From positions 5,557,963-5,621,962 of the forward strand of contig NC_087382.1 of assembly GCF_963675165.1 (NCBI RefSeq): a stretch of 64,000 bases of DNA, written 5' to 3'. The notes under the pieces are model-generated. The model searched no databases, was not told the DNA's origin, and saw nothing but the letters and a program-made list of their open reading frames with translations. Below, piece by piece: positions 32,601-43,900 of the stretch (position 1 is its first letter; the number at the start of each line of letters is the position of its first letter). The position numbers and the translations under genes are program-made. Source of the stretch: Halichondria panicea. Taxonomy: Eukaryota > Porifera > Demospongiae > Suberitida > Halichondriidae.

Positions 32601-33131
32601 ACGGTTACGTTTCTGTTTGAATTGTTTGGTCGGTTATTGTCAGTGCACACACCCACTTACAATGTAGGTAGCACTCAAGGTAATTAGTGTTCAGGTATGC
32701 ATTGAATTTACATTTACGACTTAATTAATCAATATTACAGAATCAACCGTCTACACAATTATAAAACTTACATCTAATATCTTCATAGTTGGCCTGTGTG
32801 ATGTCCATCGCTTCACCTTGAGCACCGGGGGCCAGCAACAGGCCAGCCTATAGTTTAGGGGGTGGGGGGACTCATCGACACATACACGATACACGTACAC
32901 AACGTACACATAATCAATAGCTCTACACAATCGCTCGACTGTACTAACGACTGTCATTAATGTGAGGCACTGGGCATGAACTAGTGAGTGTGAGCTATAG
33001 GATAGGACAGCAGCTAGCTAGCCAAAGATACACACTAGTACTATCAATGTATGGTGACCCAGGCTGGGTGCACATCCAAGCACCATCAATATTCTCACCT
33101 GTACTATAAGTATCAGAGCAAATGTCTTCAT
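26835..33131 (-). CDS. ERP44: Endoplasmic reticulum resident protein 44 (thioredoxin-fold chaperone), 14 exons
   Basis: A soluble protein of the early secretory pathway that retains and retrieves client proteins through a mixed-disulphide cysteine. Exons in transcript order: 33131-33099, 32847-32772, 32471-32362, 32072-32033, 31831-31764, 31575-31459, 31020-30952, 30729-30683, 30137-30098, 29600-29378, 27826-27753, 27697-27630, 27239-27158, 26954-26835. Phases join to 1,167 nt, 388 residues (human 406). A signal peptide (MKTFALILIV..) leads into the first thioredoxin domain with the unusual active site CRFS (Cys51). ISKYPT, REITFQNGEELTEEGLP, VIAIDSFRHMYVF and DLHSGKLHR match ERP44 along its length. 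The end SPPESEFKKLAP...RDEL gives a KDEL-type retrieval signal. Its introns carry a 33-bp minisatellite, a pogo-like MITE and CA/TG repeats at splice sites. Confidence 0.96.
27833..28013. repeat. Two-copy tandem duplication in an ERP44 intron
   Basis: A block of about 85-90 bp, running from GTGGAGTGTGAGGTGGGTGG to AATGTACAGAACATGACCCA, occurs twice with a few extra bases in the second copy. It lies just upstream, on the minus strand, of the acceptor of ERP44 exon 11. Confidence 0.9.
28029..28046 (+). repeat. Short interstitial (TTAGGG)n tract
   Basis: AGGTTAGGGTTAGGGTTAG contains almost three copies of the animal telomere hexamer, directly after the duplicated block in an ERP44 intron. Confidence 0.9.
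28203..28443. mobile_element. Pogo/Tigger-like MITE
   Basis: The ends CAGTAGAACCTCAATTATCC and GGATAATCGAGGTTCTACTG are inverted, and TA flanks each side (28201-28202, 28444-28445). Such CAGT-type ends with a TA duplication are typical of pogo/Tigger elements. No coding sequence remains. Confidence 0.85.
28461..28540 (-). repeat. Dispersed repeat, copy B
   Basis: The reverse complement matches 9990-10060, with the shared CACCCGCGGT core and CTATTGCT and CATGTAGCTTT-like stretches. The sequence that follows, 28600-29005, is similar to 14370-14560. Confidence 0.6.
29602..29667. repeat. (TG)n microsatellite at the ERP44 exon 10 acceptor
   Basis: On the minus strand this is about 33 CA units ending directly in the CAG acceptor, with exon 10 starting at 29600. 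Confidence 0.97.
30288..30617. repeat. 33-bp minisatellite in ERP44 intron 8
   Basis: About ten near-identical tandem copies of a 33-bp unit containing GCGTACTCTTGGTCTACAAG. The last three units carry shared changes (GCATACTC). Because 33 is divisible by three and the unit has no stop in some frames, long open frames appear on both strands. They lie between ERP44 exons 9 and 8 and are not evidence of a gene. Confidence 0.95.
31130..31265. repeat. Degraded GAAAC(C)TGT / GCAGG element in ERP44 intron 6
   Basis: AAACTGAAACACTTTATAATCAGG and TTCAACCTGTGTTATAGCAGG resemble motifs recurring in introns near 30270, 43175, 44625, 46345 and 49235. They are probably remnants of one MITE family with CAGTGAAACCTGTC ends. 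Confidence 0.4.
32336..32361. repeat. (CA)n repeat at the ERP44 exon 3 donor
   Basis: On the minus strand the donor is the first GT of a GTGTGTGT run directly after the CCG codon that ends exon 3 (32362). Confidence 0.9.
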
Positions 33132-33389
33132 CTTTGTTCGTCCACTGTAGTTTCACTCCAGTCTAGTCACTGGCCGGCCTTACTGCTCGATCCACAACAT
33201 GAACATGCGTACGCCACATCAGCCAGTAGGATTTAGCCACACCTCCTTACTGTTTTGTACGCTGGGTAAAGGATCCTCTCAAAGAAAGCTGTAAATAGAT
33301 TTAATTTTGACAAGAACATAATTATTGATAATGATCACAACAATACAATAAAAAGACAAATCACCTAACAATTACTGCTAAAAATATAT

Positions 33390-33983
33390 TTAGTCTTTAA
33401 AACGTTTTGTGAGGAAACATTGTCCTTCATTATTGTAACCAAATTTCTCATAGAATCCAACCAGTTTTAGCTTGCAATCGAGAGTTATCTTGTAACAACC
33501 AATTTCTTCAGAAAAACAAGTTAACAGTTCCAAAAGGAATGACCCTAAACTAGAACTTCGATACTCACTATCCACGACAACGTCTTCAATACGACCTCGT
33601 ATAACAGCACCATGAATAAACTTATGCTCAATCAGCAGTGTAGCACTGGCCACTAGTGTAGCCGTTGACGTGTCTTCTATCACCACTACATAGTACATTC
33701 CTGGTAGTGCTTGCATCGAGTTGAACTGTGCTTCAAATGCCTCTTTACTGTAGTCACCTACTTTTGTCAGCTGAGAGAGCAGTTGAAGAAAGCCTTTGTC
33801 ATAGTCCGAGCGGCGAAGTGGTCGAGCAAACAGACTAGTTCCGGGTGTAGGGTATTGTATACCTTTCATTGCGAATTTACATTTGTCAGTGTTCATAGTT
33901 CTGAGGACAGTGTCGTCAAATAGACTGTCTTGAAGGTCACAGGGAGTTCCCTTCTCTTGTGTGGTCCTTGAGCATGGTTCCAT
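33390..33983 (-). CDS. GNPNAT1: Glucosamine 6-phosphate N-acetyltransferase, intronless
   Basis: A GNAT-fold enzyme that acetylates glucosamine 6-phosphate with acetyl-CoA, giving GlcNAc-6-phosphate on the route to UDP-GlcNAc. The 197-residue frame (human 184) has the core LFARPLRRSDYDKGFLQLLSQLT, then YYVVVIED, ATLLIEHKFIHGAVIRGRIE, DVVVDSEYR, the acetyl-CoA-loop region RSSSLGSFLL, CYKITLDC and GFYEKFGY. The first 40 or so residues are not conserved, and in-frame Met codons at positions 30 and 39 are alternative starts. No intron interrupts it, unlike its multi-exon neighbours. The ERP44 start lies 259 bp downstream on the same strand. The start is divergent from KLF. Confidence 0.95.
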   Translation of the reverse strand: MEPCSRTTQEKGTPCDLQDSLFDDTVLRTMNTDKCKFAMKGIQYPTPGTSLFARPLRRSDYDKGFLQLLSQLTKVGDYSKEAFEAQFNSMQALPGMYYVVVIEDTSTATLVASATLLIEHKFIHGAVIRGRIEDVVVDSEYRSSSLGSFLLELLTCFSEEIGCYKITLDCKLKLVGFYEKFGYNNEGQCFLTKRFKD

Positions 33984-34746
33984 TGTGGAAGAGAGACAAC
34001 CTTAGTTCATTATTAAGAGGTCCTCAACCAAAAAGAGTGCCTCAATCAAAATTAATGATGAGGAGAGGAAAACTTTTGAGACAGGCACAGTGACAATAAT
34101 TATGGTAAAGAGCGTTAACTGATCATGCTTTAATTGAACCTGGCTTGAAGTTATTTGTAATTGTGAGGATCCATACCACCAGGTCCAGGAAAATCACTCT
34201 GGTACTCGGGTGGAATTTGTGTCTTGATTCATGACTTTATTTTTGTCATGACATTGTGGTGTTGCAATCCAAGATAGAACATGTTATAATTACCACTTGT
34301 TTTTTTACCAAACTTGGTAGTAGTTCAGAACAGTGTGTGTACAGAGACCATAGTGCCAGGCTCCATTAGTGCTGGTTTGATACATGTTCCTGAGAGCAAC
34401 ATGTATTTAAAACACATTCATTATGTTGTTTATTTTGCAGAATTAGCATCAGTGGTAATTAGTGATCAATGAATCGTGTTGTTCACGTGTGGCCTGTTCT
34501 TTTTTTACTGCACAGACCTGTTACTAAGAATACTATTTGCCCTACAAGGAAGTAAACCTGCAATAAGGAATTCTGATTGGCTCTACGCTGTGTATTTGAC
34601 AGGCTTTGTGCATAGGCGATGAATATTAACAGTTGCTTAGACACGCAAGCCAGATAAAAGAAAAGCTACAACTTGTGGTCTGATAGAAAGTTGCAAAATT
34701 AGAGAGTGCTCATTATTTGCAAGTTCTCTCTACAAAACATTCTGCA
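33984..34746. promoter_or_regulatory. Divergent intergenic region between GNPNAT1 and KLF
   Basis: About 760 bp separates the two divergent start codons and must contain both promoters and 5' untranslated regions. I see no gene, CpG-rich core or certain TATA box. It is defined by position only. Confidence 0.5.
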
Positions 34747-36177
34747 ATGGCTGCCTCTATGCTGACTGTTAGCTCACTGCTTCCATCTCAAAGCATCTTT
34801 AATGAGATACAAAGTATCCATGAAACGGGATTCTTCCAAGAGATCCAAGCTATTGGAGAAATTGAGCCTGTGGCTGCAAGCAAGGTCAGTAAATACAGTT
34901 CCAAGATTTAATAAGCACATGTGTGATTATCATACAAGTCTGCAGTAATTATGATAGAATGTGTGCATACATGTTAATGGGGTTAGCTAGCTATAAGCCA
35001 TTTAGAGTGAGTGTACGCATGAATATATCGAATGTAGTACGTACGTACGTAGGTGGCCCTTGATATTATTCTGTGTTAATCTGTGTGGATTCATTGTGTG
35101 TGTGTGTGTGTGCAAGCTATGCTGATGAGCTAGCAAATGTGGTGGCAGGATTATCCATGTGGTCTACCCATTGTGCACTTGATCAGCAAATTTGGCTGTA
35201 CATTCCCTAGTTATGGTATCAGTATTGTACTGGTCACAATGGTCCCTTTTTGGTATTGGCAACCTCATTTTAATCATGCTTTCTTTTAATCCCCACAGAC
35301 TTCATCAGCTACTACAGACTTCGACAATGCTATGAACGCACTTTTAGACATCCCCTCAAATATTCTGAACGATGCTGCCGCTTTGTTAGACAGTTTGTAC
35401 GGAGGAGAAGAACTAAACAAAAAGGAACTAAAACGTACACCCGATGTTGTCAATGTCGTCACCGGCAATACACCACCACTCTCGGCAGAAGTACAGGAAA
35501 ATAATCCCTTCACATTTTCGTCAAACTTCGTCACAACTTATCCGATTTTCGTTCCCAGACTCGGCGGAGCCCCCCTCCAAACTCCACCCCCAGTGTGTAT
35601 GATAGAGACTGCCGACATGCCTGAAGAACGGATAGTCCCAGTATCACCTTTGGCCAAAGTGATGGCTCTCACTACAGCGGACCTTCCACGTATGCCCCCG
35701 ACTCCACCGATCTCTCCTCACAGTTCGTGCCCAAGCTCGCCTGAGAGCTCAAGTGCCTCCACCCTCTCGTCTGTGATATCAACCTCCTCTGACTCTATGA
35801 CAGACTCACCGTCACCGGCTCCGGTACAAGCGCTAGAAAATTTCATACTGCCCAGTCAGCAGTTGGAAGTCCGAAGAAAACGCGCAAATAAAGACACAGC
35901 GAAACGAAGCCACGAATGTAACTATACGGGCTGTAACAAGGTGTACACAAAGAGCTCACACCTCAAGGCACATCAGAGGTCTCACACAGGAGAGAAACCG
36001 TATGCCTGCTCGTGGGATGGCTGCACATGGAGGTTTGCTCGATCTGATGAACTAACCCGACACTTTAGGAAACACACAGGTGCTAGGCCCTTCAAGTGTC
36101 AGCATTGCGATCGGACGTTTGCACGCTCTGACCACCTCACACTTCATCTGAAGAGACACACAAGTGGTAAAGCATAG
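34747..36177 (+). CDS. KLF: Krueppel-like factor with three C-terminal zinc fingers, 2 exons
   Basis: A nuclear DNA-binding transcription factor for GC/CACCC boxes. Exons 34747-34884 and 35299-36177 join in phase to 338 residues. The N-terminal half is Ser/Thr/Pro-rich, with [17 protein letters not shown] at about residues 180-196. Three C2H2 fingers occupy about residues 253-335. The diagnostic KLF residues [15 protein letters not shown] (finger 2) and [14 protein letters not shown] (finger 3) and the linkers TGEKPY and TGARPF are present, and the protein ends a few residues later. The member within the KLF family cannot be assigned. The start is the first ATG in frame with a good acceptor/donor pair downstream. 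Confidence 0.95.
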
Positions 36178-37983
36178 AAGGACTTCTAGAAGAGTTTACT
36201 CACTTATACCCCCATTATAGCCCCCATCAAATTGAACTGCCCACCAAATTTCTACCAAATTTCTACCAACTCTTTTGTATGTCACTTTGTTGTCATGATT
36301 TGTAATTTCTTTTCTTAAGTCACAAGTCATCTAAAGTGGAACGCTAATCTTCTGTTCATTGATCGTCTCAATATTGTTAATATTTCAAACTGTACCAGTA
36401 TTGATATTGAAATGTTGGGACATTCTTTTGTGTTTTTGTTACACTTTATACTTTGTACTTCACAACCTTCTTATCATGAATTTCTATTCTTCAAGATCAA
36501 TCTGTGATAATACTGATGAATTTTTTTTAACCAAAATTGTGAATTTTGTAAGAGCTCTGTTGGTTCCTCACAACCAACATGTGTGGGTACAGGTGACCCA
36601 TGGTTGCAAACACCATGGTTGCAAACACATTCATACATGCATGTCAGGAGCATGTTACAGTGAGTACCTGCCAATACTAAGCATGCCAGCATGTCCTATA
36701 CAATGCTCTACAAACCAAACAATTCAGTTTACAGCTCATGTGGCCATTGTGTACAAGCAATGTGCACTGCACTTGCACACCCTCGCTATAGCTTGTAACC
36801 ACTCATGCACTCGTAGACACATTATTGGCTATACTTCCTGTAGTTATTCCTAGCAGTCTATTTTTGTCAGCACTAAGGCAACGTAACTATAGTTTGCCAA
36901 GAATCTGTATACACTTTATTGCAATCAAACAAAGTTTACTATAGCTCGGAGGCTGTTATGATAAACACAGTATGTCACACTTTGTTGACACCATGGTGAA
37001 GCAGTACATGTGTATACGTAGCTGTAAAGTATATTTGGTTGAAAATGAAGTATTTATAGTTCTATACATGTAGAGTGTACAGATAGGTATTCCGATAACA
37101 TATACTGCGATTACTGACATGTATGCATGTATATGTATGTTACACCATTATCATGTACTGTACACATGCATATCAGAAGGTTGCGTTGGGAATAAGCTAT
37201 GTGATAGAAAACAATTGCAACATCTTCAGCAACAATTAAGATCTATAATTAATGATCTCAATGTGTTCTCAGCTACATGTATAGAGCATCATTGTGCAAG
37301 CATTGATTGTGCTCACATAATACTCAGCTTCCCTTGCTAATATTGTACCTACTACATGTACAGTCATTGCACAATCCTTATAATTATTCACTATTTGTAC
37401 TTATTATTAGCCTCACCTTATAAGGTAATGTTGCTATTCTTGGTTACTGAACATGTATTATACATTGCATGGCAACAACCAGAAGTGTACACCAATCATG
37501 CACCTCTTTAGTAATGATATCACTGTTGTTTGCCAACATAAATAAGTACACATCCACACCATTACCTTCCTATCTTAGCTTGCACAAATTCATGTATTGA
37601 CAGGTATTGACAGAGAGTACATTTTGCATGTGCACAAAAAAAATGAAAATGGCACTTCTCATAGCCATGTGTACAAGGTGTGTACAATTAAACAGTATGG
37701 GCGAAGGCCATTCCTGCTATTCAGCAAATATTCTTTCAATAAGGTCAAAATGATGGAATTAACAGGAACTGAACGATAGGTATTTGCAAATGACTACTAA
37801 GAAGCATAGACTATTAACAAATTAGCAAGTCAGAGAGAACTAACCGGGGACAATAATGACAAAGAACTATAATAAAATAACACAAACAAGCAAACACACA
37901 CATGAGCATATGAAGTTAGCAAGTCAGAATGCAAATACACAATAATTTCATAGGTAGGTCTACTAACATAGTCGGTTGAGGTA
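36178..37983. other. Convergent spacer between KLF and CDC27
   Basis: About 1.8 kb with both 3' untranslated regions. There is a short duplicated stretch CATGGTTGCAAACAC (near 36600). I see no supported gene; open frames here lack homology and codon structure. Confidence 0.5.
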
Positions 37984-40900
37984 CTAGTCCTCACCACTGT
38001 CCATATTCACATCCTCATCGACAGTAAATGTGTCGAGCTCCTCCTCTTCCCCCTCCCCTCCGCCGTAGTACACCTGGTCAATCTCCTCCCTCATCTGTCC
38101 ACTCGTTTCTGTCTTGCCAAAATCTCTCGCCCAGGAGAAGTGGAGGATAGCCTCAGGCATTCTGTTCAATTTCTGGAGGATCTGCACGAGAAAATACATA
38201 GCCGTATCTTAAGACAATGCTCATTGTATACGCACAACTACACGTAAATCTTAGATCAATCAAAGCTCGATTGTTTGTAAGGTTACCATGCACCTGCTAT
38301 GTATGGGTGATTAGCTTCACTCGTTAAATTATGCCTCAGGGTGCGTTAGCCACAGTGGTTTACCGCAAAGCTGTTGTTATGATGCTGTATAGAAATTCTA
38401 ACCCAAAGACAAGTACAACTTCATAAATTAGTAGCAAAACGATATACGTACGTATTATAAAAGTGAAACGAGAACCGCATGCAGTTGATCTTTCAAACAA
38501 GGTATTGTAGGGGAAAGTAGAGGTATGGTCGATTATGAAATACAAACAAACATATTGTTTAATTAGCTACAAACTAGCTACGTACGAACGTAAACTGCAG
38601 TGAAACAAGCAATGAACTAGCTGCATGGTTAATTATCAGCATAACAATAATAAAATTGGTTCCAAGGCTGTTCCGAAAGGTTGCATAAAAACGTATTGTC
38701 TATATAGATGTTACCCACATACCTAAACATCTAAAATTGGATTTAGAAAACTTAGCAAGGACTACAAAGCCACAACACAGAACCTATAATTCAATTAACA
38801 CAAAGGTATCTAATTCCTGAACCTAAACACACTCAACTCAAGTGCTACTAAACCTCAATAAAAAGTCATGACTATACGATTTAAAAATTTTTTTAAGTGC
38901 AACCTAAAGCAAAAAACTTCCTTAATTTATTCTACGTACTAGTAAATAAATTATCCTACACTGACTTTGCATGTCCGTAGAGAATACAGATTGTTATATT
39001 ATTTTGCTTCTTGACTATCAGTATAATTAATGTGTGGTTACCGAACAGTTTAGCACCCAATGAGCCAAACAGAAACGTATACGTGATTAGTCTGCTGCTC
39101 TACATTGATCAATGGACTATACCAAATGTATAGCGTGTATAATTATTATATGCCCCACACAAAACTGGCTACATACAAGCTATAGTGCAATGTACATACA
39201 ATGTGCACCTGTAAGGGAATGCATTGGAAAACACAATCCCTCTGTGCAATTAGAGCCTGCATCATGCACCCAATATTTCACCAATTTATTGATTTACGTA
39301 ACAATTTATTATGAGAAGTACACACAAGTGTATACGTACGTAGTCGTTCCCAACAGCTGAGGCTTACAAAGAGGGACTTATAAATGAACCAACCCCACGT
39401 ACCATTTCCTTCATAACAAGTTATTGATGCAAGGGTGATTTATAATAATATGCAGATTTCCTTTCTATGCATGGGGTTTACAAAAGAACGTGTATAAGGT
39501 TTCATTGTGCACAGATAAATTTCACTCAGAGAGGAATAATCGCTTTAGCCTCAGGAGGACTGGAATTTTACCATAGTTACATTTATGCAGTTGCAAAAAC
39601 TTAGCTTAAGAAACAAATCATCTGTGTAATCAATCCACTCGCATTACCACTCGCATTACAACAGGGCCATTCTTCTGAGATTGATCACCCGAAAGGAGAA
39701 CCAAAAAATTATGCAGTCATTAGATCTATGGATATGTAATACTAGAACTATAAAGTAACTCCGGCAATTCATGGAAGAGTTCCACTGTTCTAGTGCTGAC
39801 ACAATTTGTGGTCACTGATTAATCCCTCAAGTGTGGGTAGGTCTTCTCATAAGGCATATGAAAACCTCCCACAAGATAAACAATATACCTTTGTGTAAAT
39901 ACAGCTTGTGGCAGCATGGGACTACATGTCTGTTGTGGTCAAGACATACCACACTGTGTAAATATAGCACAACTGCCATGATGCATGCCCACACACGAGC
40001 GGTGCGGCGGGGACAAAGGACAGACTTCGTTAGAGCATTCTGGTGAGTGTAGGCACATCCCACTGTCTGAGCACACATTCCCCCAGGGCAAACATTCCTG
40101 TAGGGTAAATATTCCCTCAGGTCTCATATTGGATGCCACAGCATGCGGTAGGTAGAGCGAGCAGCTGGAAGGAAGTGCCATTGCAATGTGAGCACAGAAC
40201 TATGTCGAGTGAAGTTTGATTTTGAGCATTGCTTAACTTGACCACACACATTGGCAAGCCACCACGGTGTGAAAATACGTCTTCCAACATAGGCCTCGGC
40301 CTCGGACAATGGATGGGCAACAGAGAGAGTGGCATTTTTAGAACGTGCTTAATTATGATTAAGATCTGGATGCAGCTACGTAGCTGTATGATTATTGGAT
40401 ATAATTAAACAACTTTGCACTAGCAAAACATCAAAAGGCTAGTTGAGTAATTTGTACAATGGTCGCAAACACTTGCTAATTGTGGTTCACACGAATTAGG
40501 ATTGGTGAGATGCACAACCAAATAATGCAACTAATAGCACGTGCACACCTACATACGTATATCCTTATTTCCAGTAGTGAGTTTCTGAACAATACATGTA
40601 GTTTGCCATACCAACAATTTTAACTTGCGCTTAATAGTATACTGTCCACCAGGAGACTGCATGATGAGTGGATCAGAGCTACAGATATTACAACGGTGGT
40701 ACATACAACACTACAAGCTGTGCATTGTGATTACCCTCATGCACCCCCCTCCAGACAGACTCGTTCCACCCGGCCATGGGAAGACTGTTCCTCCCACAGT
40801 TAAACAAAGCGCGACCAGCCTATAGGCGACAATATAGGTTACATGTACCTCTTCAGGGTAAACTTGCATGGACGAGGATCTGTGTTTGAAAGGGAACCAC

Positions 40901-43900
40901 ACCCAACTGACACACCACCACCCCTCTAGTGGCCTTATTAGCTTCAGGAAAATATCATACATGTACTACACACAGGCAACTGCTACCAACTGAGTACATG
41001 TAGGTACAACATACATCGATCAGTAAAGCCATTTTAATCTTACTGCATATGAGCTCGTTTATTCATTGGCCTTTGTGAATATTGGATTTGAAATACCTTG
41101 ACACAATAAACAACTATTATGCATGAAGGCTTATGAATATAATGAGTTAATGAGCTGATTCTCATTTTGGGAACTGCGCAAGCATGCGGCAGTTCCATAT
41201 GCAACTATCATAAACACATCCTGTGTTCTCACCAGTGCACTGTCATAATGGTACCAGATCATCCCACAACAAAACACCCAATCATTCTGACCACACATAC
41301 AGTAAGGGTTACCTACCTACAGTTACTATATAGGTTAGCAGTTTCACCTTGTACATGTATTATACTCATCTCATTGCAATTCCAAAATTCTGACCTTACC
41401 ATGTGGTCATACACAGCCCAAGCAAGGAACCACATACAAGCAATTAGTAACACAGCTATATGGTTTAAATTGCCAATACTGGGGATTCAACATAGTTCAA
41501 CATCATCGTTCAATATCTGTTCTTACATGAGAGTATTACATACCGCAGATGCTTCATACACTGAAAGAGAAAGGGATTAACAGGAATGATAATAATGTGC
41601 TCCACATACCGGGATCACAAACACTTAATGTATACAACTGTATAGAATGTAGCCGCCAATGTATTAGTAACCATGGTGAATGCTCCAGCAGCATAATTAT
41701 AGAAACTACAACTAATTGCTACAACCAACATGTACATACGCAAGAAGATAAACACTGTATTGTAATTATCTCTCTGCTCATTGCTCATCAATTTCCCCGA
41801 CTCAGCACAATTTTGAATGATAAAATATACAACATCGGTTACAAAACGTAGTTGCTCAGAGTTAGAGGTAATATAATAATTACACATATAATTATTCAAC
41901 GCAGCTCGATCAATTAATTACCATTGCAAAACACTTCTGAATTACCAACCAAAGCCAGAGAAGTAGAGATACCTGAAACCAAGGTAGGTAGTTGCTGTAC
42001 TGATTCTGATACTATTATGAAATGCAACACTAGGCTATCAAGTTACGAGTACTTCTGAGTCACAGTTTTACAGGAATGTTTGATTCTTTCATTTTTTTAT
42101 TGACCTATTCATTTTTAGCGTTGTTAATTACCCTGAGGAGTGACTGAGAACATATGCTATACCCGGCTTGTGTACGACTTGTGTACATTGTCAAAGCTAC
42201 GCTATCTTTGGTCGGAATCAGTTAACGTAATTATTTAAAATTAGACCACTTAATTAAATTAATGGTCTAAGGGTATTGGACTGAAACAAATAATTATTGT
42301 GCAGAAAATCATGAAGTATATAGAATATCCCACTATTTCTAAAAAGGATAATTAAATTAAAGGTCAGCCATAAGAGGTCGATTAGGTTATAGCTGACAGT
42401 GGCCTTTGTACTAATAATACAATGAGCCATATGTTTTAGCCGAACAATGTCAACAAAGAATACACTATTTACACTCGACTATGGAGTCAAATAAGAAGGT
42501 CAAGTTAAGGGATGCATGCAGTGGCAGAGGGTGAAGTACATATATGGTGATACCAAGTACATTTGTCAAGGAGGAATGAAATTACACACACGAAGTATCA
42601 ATAGTCAGTAAATTAAGGTAATCAATATTAATTTGTGCTCCCACACTTTCTCCCGGCTGGTGGAAGATCTCAATCCACTAAATAAACTGTCTTTGCATTG
42701 AATAATGCTGCCTACAATGTACACGTATGTGTATAATTTTACTGGATGCTGACAAAACTTGAGACATTTTAGCAACCATAATACATGTACACCCTCCTCC
42801 TAAAAAGAATACGTCATCATATTCTATAGTCTTATACTTTTGCAGAGTGTAGTATGACAGTCTAAAAAAAAGTGCACACACATGCATTCAACTACATCTG
42901 TGTGTCTCTGCGTAATTTCAGTGCTGTAATAACTGACCTTCCCCTTGGAGACGTAGAGGTTAGGTTCAGTCGGCCATATGACGGCGAGTTTGTCCAGTTG
43001 TTGGATGGCCTCCTCTTCTCTGTTTAATACCTCCAACACTTTGGCTCTGCATGTGTGAGCGGAAATGTCGAGAATACCTCAATGATTATAATTATCAAGG
43101 TAATTCGTACTGGTTAATTATCAGAGTTTTATTTAATGTACTGACTTAATTTTTAAGAATCTCTAGACAGTATGACTGTGTTTCAACCAGTGTTAGCAGG
43201 CCACCTTACTATTACATGGACTGCCGACAGATGGGATCGTAACAAACTAGTTACATATTATATCAAGGACATAACTCAATACCATAAAAAGGCTAAGATT
43301 TTTATTTAGCAAGGTGTGTGGATCAATTTATTAAAGTGAGCCAGTTAAATTTTTACCAGACCCTTAATTCCCTTGCGCTACCAACATGTATACGTATATA
43401 TACATACCTGTGAAATTGTGGGATGGGATTGGTGGAGTTGATGGCTATGGCTCTGTTGAGAGAAGCCAGTGCCTCAGGGTACTGCTTCTGTTGGAACTTG
43501 GCCTGAGGGGGTATACGGAGAAAATTAGGCACTGTTTTCAGAATTTTGAAGCGAGAGATACGTATCTACGACAACCCGAGAAACAGTTTAATTAACATAC
43601 TAAAATTTAACTCAGGCAAATCTATCAATTGAGGAGTAATTGTTATTGGTGCAATAAACAAATACTTTTCTGCTGGAAATCGGGATTGAATGCATGGAGT
43701 AATGTGCTATGGTAGTCAAGTTACACAGAAATTGAATTATTGGTAGACTATGCAATGTGTTTGGTAGTGCGATACTCTAGTCAAGTTACACACAACTAAG
43801 TGGGGCTACGGGGGCGACGTTTTCCAATAGTCTACCCCAGCCCCCACATGCACACGCACCACGCATCCTCTTCTGGCAGCCATTCCTTATCACATGCTGA

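Noticed and set aside
36359-36853. Plus-strand open frame of 164 codons downstream of KLF
   Set aside because: It is Cys/His-rich from A/T- and ACA-rich DNA, has no domain or splice support, and lies in the likely 3' untranslated region.
40040-40335. Overlapping minus-strand frames in CDC27 intron 17
   Set aside because: They carry no recognisable domain and no splice signals linking them to anything.
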